Below, piece after piece: positions 1 through 5,516 of a stretch of DNA of 7,262 nucleotides (its first letter is position 1; each line of letters begins with the position of its first letter). Where the stretch lies: the NCBI GenBank assembly GCA_035315125.1, contig DATFYI010000053.1, positions 1 through 7,262 of the forward strand, written 5' to 3'. Position numbers and translations under genes: made by a program. A model generated the notes under the pieces. That model did no database searches, was not told the origin of the DNA, and was given only the letters and a program-made list of their open reading frames with translations. The stretch comes from DATFYI01 sp035315125 (lineage in GTDB: Bacteria; Chloroflexota; Anaerolineae; Anaerolineales; Anaerolineaceae).

Positions 1-1859
1 TAAATGCAACTCAACCTCAACCTACTGAGGTTTTGCCAACCCCCACGGCGACAGTGCCGCTGGTGCGCAGCCTGACAATTTGTCTTGGCCAGGAACCCGA
101 CTCACTTTATCTTTATAAGAGTTCCTCTAAGGTCACCTGGAGTGTGTTGGAAGCGATTTATGACGGCCCGTTTGACACCCGCAATTTCTCAGCCCAACCG
201 GTTATTTTGCAAAAAATGCCGAACCTGAAAGATGGGGATGTATCCATTGCCTCTGTGGCTGTGCAAAACGGCCAGAAGATCGTGGATGCCAATGGCGACG
301 TGGTTAACCTGGCCAAGGGTGATACGGTTTTCCCGAGTGGCTGCAATGGGCCGGATTGCGCAGTACCCTGGGATGGATCCAGTCCATTGCAAATGGACCA
401 ACTGACGGTTAAATTCAAGCTGCTGCCCAACTTGAAATGGTCCGACGGCAGCCCCTTGACTTCGGATGATTCGGTTTATTCATACCAGCTTGCTTCGGAT
501 CCGGCTACACCAGTTTCGCAGAGGATATCGCAGCGAACCGTTTCATATCAGGCCCTTGATGCTCAGACTGTCCAATGGGTGGGCCAACCCGGCTTCATCC
601 CTTCCGACTATAATACCCTCTTCTGGATACCGCTGCCAAAACATAGCTGGGGCGGTATCAGCGCTGCCGATTTATTGAATTCAGACCAGTCCAACCGCTT
701 TCCGTTGGGGTGGGGAGCCTATATTATCAAGGATTGGGTAGCCGGGGACCACATTACCCTGGTGAAAAACCCCAATTATTTCCGGGCCAGCCAAGGGCTC
801 CCCAAATTTGATACCCTGGTGTACCGTTTCCTGGGCGAGCCGGCCGATAATAATCTGGCCGCCTTATTGACCGGTGAGTGCGATATTGTCGACCAGACTT
901 CGTTATTGGACGAGCAGCTTGAAACGGTTTTGGAATTACAGCAAAGCAACAAGTTGAAGGCCTATATCGGTCAGGGGCCGGACTGGGAACATATCGATTT
1001 TGGGATAAAACCGGCCAGTTATGATAAAGGCTATACCAGCTCCGGTGGCATACGTCCCGACTTTTTTAGTGATGTACGCATGCGTCAGGCCTTTGCTTAT
1101 TGTATGGATCGCCAGGGCATTGTGAATAACCTGCTCAAAGGCCAAAGCTCCGTTCCGGCCAGTTACCTGCCGCCCTCCCATCCCTTATTTATGAAAGATC
1201 TGACGCCGCTGCCATTTGATGTATCCAAGGGGCGCAGTTTGCTAGATCAAGTCGGCTGGAAAGTAGTCAGCGGCGATCCGAAAGCGCCGCGCCAATCTGT
1301 TGGAGTTGCGAATGTGGCGGATGGCACTTCGCTGTCGGTAAATTATTTCACTACCGAAGCAGCTTTGCGGGTCGATGTGGCTAAAATGCTGTCGGATTCT
1401 TTGGCTCAATGCGGAATCAAGATCAATGTTCAATATATGAACCCCGGTGACCTGTTTGCTCAGGCTCCGGACGGTGTTTTATTCGGGCGCAAGTTTGATC
1501 TCGCCCAATTCTCCTGGGAGACCGGCGCTCAGCCGCCCTGTCTTTTCTATCAGACCGATCAAATCCCTTCGGATAGTAATAATTGGTTAGGAGTTAATAT
1601 CACTGGTTTCAGTAACCCGGATTATGACGCGGCTTGTAAGGCGGCCCAATTTACCCGGCCAGACCAGCAGGATGCCTATATCAAAGCAAACCAGGATGTC
1701 CAGCGTCTCTTTGCAGAACAGCTACCGGTCATTCCTTTGTTTTTCAGGCTGGAAATGGCGGTATCCAGACCGGATCTGTGCGGTATGCAGATGGATGTGA
1801 CCGACCGCAGTGACTTGTGGAACCTGGAATCATTGGATTACGGCAAGAATTGCCAATAG
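1..1859 (+). CDS. Peptide-type ABC transporter solute-binding protein (SBP_bac_5 family), 5' end missing
   Basis: This is the extracellular binding component of an Opp/Dpp/nickel-type ABC importer; the substrate cannot be read from sequence. The frame is open to the first base, so the signal peptide and lipobox lie outside the window. A TTG at 33 could start translation but falls inside a Pro/Thr-rich linker (PQPTEVLPTPTATVPL), so it is very unlikely to be the real start. Counting from that TTG, 608 residues are visible. Family marks are GWGAYIIKDWVAGDHITLVK followed by NPNYF (about 227-250), VRMRQAFAYCMDRQGIV (348-364), FDVSKGRSLLDQVGWK (395-410), NPDYDAACKAA (528-538) and LPVIPLFFRLEMAVSRP (564-580). 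A cysteine pair (C104, C109) sits in an insert between early strands, and ten cysteines are visible in all. The gene ends at TAG 1857-1859, 117 bases before the first ATPase gene, which suggests one transport locus. Family assignment is firm; ligand is unknown. Confidence 0.92.
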   Translation, partial: NATQPQPTEVLPTPTATVPLVRSLTICLGQEPDSLYLYKSSSKVTWSVLEAIYDGPFDTRNFSAQPVILQKMPNLKDGDVSIASVAVQNGQKIVDANGDVVNLAKGDTVFPSGCNGPDCAVPWDGSSPLQMDQLTVKFKLLPNLKWSDGSPLTSDDSVYSYQLASDPATPVSQRISQRTVSYQALDAQTVQWVGQPGFIPSDYNTLFWIPLPKHSWGGISAADLLNSDQSNRFPLGWGAYIIKDWVAGDHITLVKNPNYFRASQGLPKFDTLVYRFLGEPADNNLAALLTGECDIVDQTSLLDEQLETVLELQQSNKLKAYIGQGPDWEHIDFGIKPASYDKGYTSSGGIRPDFFSDVRMRQAFAYCMDRQGIVNNLLKGQSSVPASYLPPSHPLFMKDLTPLPFDVSKGRSLLDQVGWKVVSGDPKAPRQSVGVANVADGTSLSVNYFTTEAALRVDVAKMLSDSLAQCGIKINVQYMNPGDLFAQAPDGVLFGRKFDLAQFSWETGAQPPCLFYQTDQIPSDSNNWLGVNITGFSNPDYDAACKAAQFTRPDQQDAYIKANQDVQRLFAEQLPVIPLFFRLEMAVSRPDLCGMQMDVTDRSDLWNLESLDYGKNCQ

Positions 1860-1968
1860 ACGACCGTGAAGCGATTCTGGTATGATTAAATGCCCTGAAA
1901 AATTGCTGCTCATTGATAAAGTTGGTGTATGATTATTTCAATATTTAAGAAATTCCATCAGATAAAGT

Positions 1969-1972
1969 GAGG
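1969..1972 (+). promoter_or_regulatory. Ribosome binding site for the DppD/OppD-type gene (supports TTG start)
   Basis: GAGG lies 4 bases before the TTG at 1977. An in-frame TGA at 1968-1970 excludes any start further upstream, and no ATG or GTG occurs in frame near the N-terminus. The spacing is short, but TTG 1977 is the best supported start. Confidence 0.55.
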
Positions 1973-1976
1973 CCAG

Positions 1977-2999
1977 TTGAAAGAACAATCCTCTAAGCCC
2001 CTGCTCGAGGTGCATAATCTAAAAACCTATTTTTACACAGAAGATGGTGTGGTTAAAGCCGTCGACGGTGTGGATTTCAATGTTTATCCGGGCGAAGTGC
2101 TTGGATTGGTTGGGGAATCTGGCTGTGGTAAGAGTGTGACTTCATTCTCTATCATGCGTTTGGTGACCCCGCCTGGCAAGATTATTGAAGGCGAAGTATT
2201 ATTTGAAGATCAAAATCTTTTGAAAATTTCTGAAGATGATATGGTGCATATCCGTGGCAACCGTATCTCGATGATTTTTCAACAGCCCCAGTCCAGTTTA
2301 AATCCGGTTTTTAAGGCCGGTGACCAGATTGCAGAAGTATTCGAGATCCATGAAAAAACGAATAAAGAAAAATCCTGGTCAGAGGCTGTTGATCTCCTCA
2401 AACTGGTCGGTATCCCGGATGCTCCCAAAAAGGCCAGTTCTTACCCGCATGAAATGTCAGGCGGTCAGGCGCAGCGCGTTATGATCGCCATGGGATTGGC
2501 CTTGAAACCCAAGCTTCTAATTGCAGATGAGCCAACAACTGCTCTGGATGTAACCATTCAGGCCCAAATTCTGGATCTGATCCGAGCGCTGCGAGAAAAG
2601 CTGGGCACATCCGTTATCTTGATCACTCACGACCTGGGAGTTATCGCCGAGATGGCCGATCGCGTAGCGGTGATGTATGCCGGTCGGGTCGTGGAACAGA
2701 GCGACGTAAACACACTTTTTGAGAAGCCGCTCCATCCCTATACTCAGGGTTTGATTGCTTCTATCCCTGTGTTAGGCAAAGTTCAGCAACGCCTGGATGT
2801 TATACCGGGTTCGGTGCCGAATCTGGTAAATCTACCTCCAGGCTGCCGGTTTGCGCCGCGCTGTCGTTTGCGGGAAAAATATAATCTAACGATCTGTACC
2901 GAGATCGAACCTGAATTAGATGAGATTGCGCCCGATCATTTTTCACGCTGCTGGCTTTATGTTACTCATGGCGAACACACAGCGCCGCTTGTGGCTTAA
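1977..2999 (+). CDS. Peptide ABC transporter ATP-binding protein, DppD/OppD type
   Basis: Cytoplasmic ATPase subunit that, paired with the next gene product, powers import of the ligand bound by the solute-binding protein. All ABC motifs are present in the 340 residues: Walker A GESGCGKS (46-53), Q-loop FQQPQSSLNP (101-110, Q102), signature MSGGQ (160-164), Walker B LLIADE (180-185, D184 and catalytic E185), D-loop ALD (189-191) and switch H218 in ITHDL. The C-terminal oligopeptide-transporter extension (about 255-328) contains HPYTQGLIASIP and four cysteines (C290, C296, C307, C325; C-X5-C-X10-C-X17-C). In some DppD/OppD proteins such cysteines bind a [4Fe-4S] cluster; here that is inference. 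The start is TTG. The length is normal for the family (about 320-350). The C-terminal extension separates it from simple nucleotide-binding subunits, but peptide, nickel and sugar-type Opp relatives cannot be told apart. Confidence 0.95.
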   Translation: MKEQSSKPLLEVHNLKTYFYTEDGVVKAVDGVDFNVYPGEVLGLVGESGCGKSVTSFSIMRLVTPPGKIIEGEVLFEDQNLLKISEDDMVHIRGNRISMIFQQPQSSLNPVFKAGDQIAEVFEIHEKTNKEKSWSEAVDLLKLVGIPDAPKKASSYPHEMSGGQAQRVMIAMGLALKPKLLIADEPTTALDVTIQAQILDLIRALREKLGTSVILITHDLGVIAEMADRVAVMYAGRVVEQSDVNTLFEKPLHPYTQGLIASIPVLGKVQQRLDVIPGSVPNLVNLPPGCRFAPRCRLREKYNLTICTEIEPELDEIAPDHFSRCWLYVTHGEHTAPLVA

Positions 3000-3039
3000 C
3001 AAAATGTTTTTCTTAACAGCCCAGTCATTATTTGTATGT

Positions 3040-3043
3040 GAGG
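3040..3043 (+). promoter_or_regulatory. Ribosome binding site for the DppF/OppF-type gene
   Basis: GAGG within GTGAGG, 7 bases before ATG 3051. This is good spacing and fixes the start. It is the same GTGAGG string that precedes the upstream ATPase gene. Confidence 0.65.
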
Positions 3044-3050
3044 ATATCTA

Positions 3051-4046
3051 ATGAGCGAATCACAAACTCATCCGGATGAAGACAAAAATCTCGTTCGGGT
3101 TGAACATCTGAGGAAATATTTTCCGGTACGCGGTGGCGTCATTCAGCGAGTGGTAGGTTGGGTACAGGCCGTCGATGATGTCAGTTTCACGATTAAAGAT
3201 GGCGAAACGCTCGGTATGGTAGGCGAATCTGGTTGTGGCAAAACCACTGTCGGACGGACCATGCTGCGCCTGACTGAGCCATCCGGCGGTCAAATCTTCT
3301 TCTCGGATGTAGATGTCTTCTCTTTGAAAGGAAGGGGTCTGAAAGATATGCGGCGCAACATGCAAATCATCTTTCAAGATCCCTATGCTTCGCTTGATCC
3401 ACGCCTTCCCATCGGTGATTCCATCATGGAAGGGTTGAGGATCCACAATATTGGTACACCCAAAGAACGGTATGGGGTTGTGCTCGATATGCTTCACAAA
3501 GTTGGTTTGGAAGAATACCACGCCCACCGTTATCCGCACGAATTTTCGGGCGGTCAACGCCAGCGGATTGGTATTGCCCGCGCTCTTGCCTTACAGCCAA
3601 AATTTATTGTCTGTGACGAGCCTGTTTCTGCGTTAGATGTCTCCATCCAATCCCAGGTTTTGAATTTGCTAAAAGACCTGCAGCATGAATTTGGATTAAC
3701 TTATTTGTTTATTGCCCATAACCTGAGTGTGGTGGAACATATTTCGGACCGGGTGGCCGTGATGTATTTAGGAAAGATGGTAGAGCTGACCGACCGGGAA
3801 GAGCTTTTCCGCAGTCCCCTTCACCCTTATACACAGGCCCTGATGTCAGCCATACCGATCCCTGATCCGAAAATTAAGCGTGATCGTATCATTCTTAAGG
3901 GAGATGTTCCCAGCCCACTCCATCCGCCAAGCGGCTGCCGGTTCCATCCGCGCTGTCCGGTGGCGATTGAACATTGTAGCGTGCAGGAGCCACCGTTTCT
4001 TGAAGTCAGCCCGGGGCATTACGCCGCCTGCTGGAGAGTAGGATAA
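3051..4046 (+). CDS. Peptide ABC transporter ATP-binding protein, DppF/OppF type
   Basis: Second cytoplasmic ATPase of the importer, expected to form the heterodimer with the preceding gene product. The N-terminal stretch LVRVEHLRKYFPVRGGV (14-30) is typical of the DppF/OppF branch. Motifs in the 331 residues: Walker A GESGCGKTT (58-66), Q-loop IIFQDPYASLDPR (106-118, Q109), signature FSGGQ (165-169), Walker B FIVCDE (185-190, D189 and E190), D-loop ALD (194-196) and switch H223 in IAHNLSVV, where the usual Asp after His is Asn. The C-terminal extension has SPLHPYTQALMSAIP and four cysteines (C296, C302, C309, C327; C-X5-C-X6-C-X17-C). ATG 3051 has a clear ribosome binding site. It lies 51 bases after the first ATPase gene with no terminator visible between, so they are very likely cotranscribed. 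Permease partners are not in the window. Confidence 0.95.
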   Translation: MSESQTHPDEDKNLVRVEHLRKYFPVRGGVIQRVVGWVQAVDDVSFTIKDGETLGMVGESGCGKTTVGRTMLRLTEPSGGQIFFSDVDVFSLKGRGLKDMRRNMQIIFQDPYASLDPRLPIGDSIMEGLRIHNIGTPKERYGVVLDMLHKVGLEEYHAHRYPHEFSGGQRQRIGIARALALQPKFIVCDEPVSALDVSIQSQVLNLLKDLQHEFGLTYLFIAHNLSVVEHISDRVAVMYLGKMVELTDREELFRSPLHPYTQALMSAIPIPDPKIKRDRIILKGDVPSPLHPPSGCRFHPRCPVAIEHCSVQEPPFLEVSPGHYAACWRVG

Positions 4047-4085
4047 TGGCTTGCCGTTGATTGGAATGTGTCGATCTAAATCCGG

Positions 4086-4115
4086 ATGATGGGGGTTTGG
4101 CTCATAGCCCATCAT
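4086..4115 (+). repeat. Inverted repeat in the spacer before the response-regulator gene
   Basis: ATGATGGG (4086-4093) is exactly complementary to CCCATCAT (4108-4115), giving an 8-base-pair stem with a 14-base loop. An alternative small hairpin, GGCT-CAT-AGCC, lies at 4099-4109. No T-run follows, so this is not a standard intrinsic terminator. It could be a weak transcript-end structure for the transporter operon, or chance. Confidence 0.35.
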
Positions 4116-4138
4116 TGAGTTGATGAGAGCGATAAAAA

Positions 4139-5269
4139 ATGAAACATGTTCTGATTGTAGACGATGCTCTTGAAATAGGCCGGTTGCTTCAATCGGCCCT
4201 GGCGACCCTGGATATCAAAATAAAATCGATGGTAGTCCCTTCGGCGGAAGAGGCGTTGTTGGAGGCAACCCATTTTCCAATCGATTTACTTGTAACGGAT
4301 ATTCGTTTGCCAGGGATATCTGGGACAGAACTGGTTCGAAAGATGAGAAGCCTTCACCCGGCTTTAAAAGTGATCATGATCACTGGCATGACCGGAACGG
4401 AGTTCGAGCAACAGAGCCGCGATCTGAAAGTGGATAATTTCTTCCGGAAGCCGATCAAGACCAACGATTTTCTAAATGCCGTGGAAGCCTTGATCGGAAG
4501 CGGAACTACAGAAAAACGGTCGATGGGTGTGCAGATCACCCCGGCTGTATCATCAGTATCCTCAAGTCGTCTGGTTGATTTGTTGGTTAAATTGCGTGCA
4601 AGCCTTGGGGCATTGACTGTATTGGTTCTAGAGGGGCGCGGTCAAATTATCGCTCAGGCCGGTGAATTTCCGGATGCCGATTTTGAAACAGAATGGGTGC
4701 CGCGTTTATTGGCAGCAGTCAGGTCTGGAATTAAGGTTTCGCGTTGGATGAAAGAGACCTTTACACAGAATATTGTGGCCTTTCGGGGCAAGTCTTATCA
4801 TGTAATTCTGACCCAGGTAAGCGGGTATGCCTTGCTGATTGTCGTAGGCGCTAGCCGGACGGATTTACGCCTGGCGCTGGCATTTGAAGAAGCAGTCAAT
4901 ATTCAACCAGAACTTGAAGCTATTTTGACTTCAGATGAGAAAGAAGCCTCTGCCAGCGAGTCACGTCCAGGCGCAAAACAAACAAAGCCACTTGCACCGG
5001 TTCATAATCCTGAATCAAAGCCGAAAGAATCTGAGGTTGAGCCGGTGATCGAACCGGTTCCGGCGCCGATGGAAACGACACCCGAAGAGCTGGCCAATCT
5101 TTTAGAGGGCTCGGCCGGGAAATTAAAACCAGACGAGGTGAATGATTTTTGGAACATGGCGTCCGGTGAAAACAAAATTCCCTCGAATAATCCGGATATA
5201 CTGACTTATGATCAGGCTCGTCAGATGGGTCTTACACCCAATGATCCAGATGAGCAAACCAAGAAATAA
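4139..5269 (+). CDS. Response regulator: REC domain, roadblock/LC7-like domain and disordered tail
   Basis: A 376-residue signalling protein. Residues 1-120 form a complete receiver domain: MKHVLIVDDA start with acidic D8 and D9, phosphoacceptor D54 in LVTDIRLPG, T82 in MITGMTG, aromatic F101/F102 and K104 in FFRKPIK. Residues about 143-262 form an alpha-beta domain with a helix, SLGALTVLVLEGRGQIIAQAG, an LLAAV helix and YALLIVVGA; this pattern resembles roadblock/LC7 (MglB-like) domains, known for binding small GTPases or dimerising, but it is weaker evidence than for REC. Residues about 265-315 are rich in Glu, Pro, Lys and Ser and are probably disordered. The last segment has LTYDQARQMGLTP (355-367). 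No helix-turn-helix, GGDEF or kinase domain is seen, so output is likely by protein contact. The start is supported by REC beginning at residue 2 and by GAGAG at 4125-4129. No partner kinase is in the window. Confidence 0.88.
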   Translation: MKHVLIVDDALEIGRLLQSALATLDIKIKSMVVPSAEEALLEATHFPIDLLVTDIRLPGISGTELVRKMRSLHPALKVIMITGMTGTEFEQQSRDLKVDNFFRKPIKTNDFLNAVEALIGSGTTEKRSMGVQITPAVSSVSSSRLVDLLVKLRASLGALTVLVLEGRGQIIAQAGEFPDADFETEWVPRLLAAVRSGIKVSRWMKETFTQNIVAFRGKSYHVILTQVSGYALLIVVGASRTDLRLALAFEEAVNIQPELEAILTSDEKEASASESRPGAKQTKPLAPVHNPESKPKESEVEPVIEPVPAPMETTPEELANLLEGSAGKLKPDEVNDFWNMASGENKIPSNNPDILTYDQARQMGLTPNDPDEQTKK

Positions 5270-5282
5270 AAGCAAGCAGCTA

Positions 5283-5312
5283 TTGCCAGATTAGACTTGT
5301 TTGTGTTAAAAT
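5283..5312 (+). promoter_or_regulatory. Sigma70-like promoter for tRNA-Gln
   Basis: A -35 box TTGCCA (5283-5288; 5 of 6 to TTGACA) and a -10 box TAAAAT (5307-5312; 5 of 6 to TATAAT) are separated by 18 bases. Transcription would start near 5319, about 24 bases before the mature tRNA 5' end. It lies just after the response-regulator stop codon, so the tRNA appears to have its own promoter. The leader contains a possible 4-base-pair CCGG hairpin (5324-5337). Confidence 0.6.
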
Positions 5313-5342
5313 CTCTAATCGCACCGGCGATGTCCGGCATAC

Positions 5343-5413
5343 TGGGGCGTGGTGCAATGGCAGCACACCAGACTTTGGATCTGTGGATCTTGGTTCGAGC
5401 CCAGGCGCCCCAG
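5343..5413 (+). tRNA. tRNA-Gln (anticodon TTG)
   Basis: The cloverleaf folds by eye. The acceptor stem is TGGGGCG (5343-5349) with CGCCCCA (5406-5412) and discriminator G5413; U1-A72 and G73 are typical of bacterial tRNA-Gln. The D stem is GTGC (5352-5355) with GCAC (5363-5366). The anticodon arm is CCAGA (5368-5372), loop CTTTGGA with anticodon TTG at 5375-5377, and TCTGT (5380-5384), with a C-T mismatch at the 27-43 pair. The T arm is CTTGG (5389-5393), loop TTCGAGC, and CCAGG (5401-5405). The genome reads CCT, not CCA, after G73, so CCA must be added by the nucleotidyltransferase. It would read CAA, and CAG by wobble. A long open frame crossing this gene toward glmU is not coding here. Confidence 0.93.
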
Positions 5414-5419
5414 CCTGTT

Positions 5420-5434
5420 TTCCAATAATTGGAA
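5420..5434 (+). repeat. Perfect 15-base palindrome after tRNA-Gln
   Basis: TTCCAAT-A-ATTGGAA is a perfect 7-base-pair inverted repeat around a single A (5427). It starts 7 bases after the tRNA discriminator base, and its last two bases are shared with the next hairpin. It could be a processing or pausing structure in the tRNA trailer, or an operator-like site ahead of glmU. The sequence does not decide between these. Confidence 0.5.
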
Positions 5435-5473
5435 CTTTGCGCAACCACCGGGGCGGCGCAAAGTTTGTGGTTT
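5433..5473 (+). terminator. Probable intrinsic terminator of tRNA-Gln
   Basis: AACTTTGCGC (5433-5442) pairs exactly with GCGCAAAGTT (5456-5465), a 10-base-pair stem with a 13-base loop. It is followed by the T-rich stretch TTTGTGGTTT (5464-5473). The T-run is interrupted by GTGG and the loop is long, so termination may be partial and allow read-through into glmU, for which I see no strong promoter of its own. Confidence 0.5.
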
Positions 5474-5503
5474 AATAATAAAGAGGAGCTATCCTGGATT
5501 TGC

Positions 5504-5510
5504 AGAGGAG
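5504..5510 (+). promoter_or_regulatory. Ribosome binding site of glmU
   Basis: AGAGGAG ends 6 bases before ATG 5517 and 9 before ATG 5520, so it sets the glmU start here rather than at the upstream TTG and ATG codons of the same frame. A second similar site, GAGGAG, lies at 5483-5488 with no good start codon at proper distance. Confidence 0.8.
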
Positions 5511-5516
5511 TTTAGC

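Noticed and set aside
33..35. TTG as the start of the solute-binding protein
   Set aside because: The frame continues to the window edge within a lipoprotein-style Pro/Thr linker, and a start here would leave the protein without a signal peptide.
1903..1933. Possible promoter TTGCTG with TATGAT before the first ATPase gene
   Set aside because: The -10 box is good, but the 19-base spacer and weak -35 box make it unconvincing; other combinations nearby are no better.
3060..3557. 165-codon open frame on the minus strand inside the DppF/OppF gene
   Set aside because: It is fully antisense to a gene with all ABC motifs, and its translation shows no domain.
4051..4080. Possible promoter TTGCCG with TCTAAA before the response-regulator gene
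   Set aside because: Only 4 of 6 matches in each box, with an 18-base spacer; such matches are common by chance.
5349..5516. N-terminal extension of glmU starting inside the tRNA gene
   Set aside because: The frame is open, but it runs through tRNA-Gln and the hairpin, has no GlmU similarity, and a strong ribosome binding site sits before ATG 5517.
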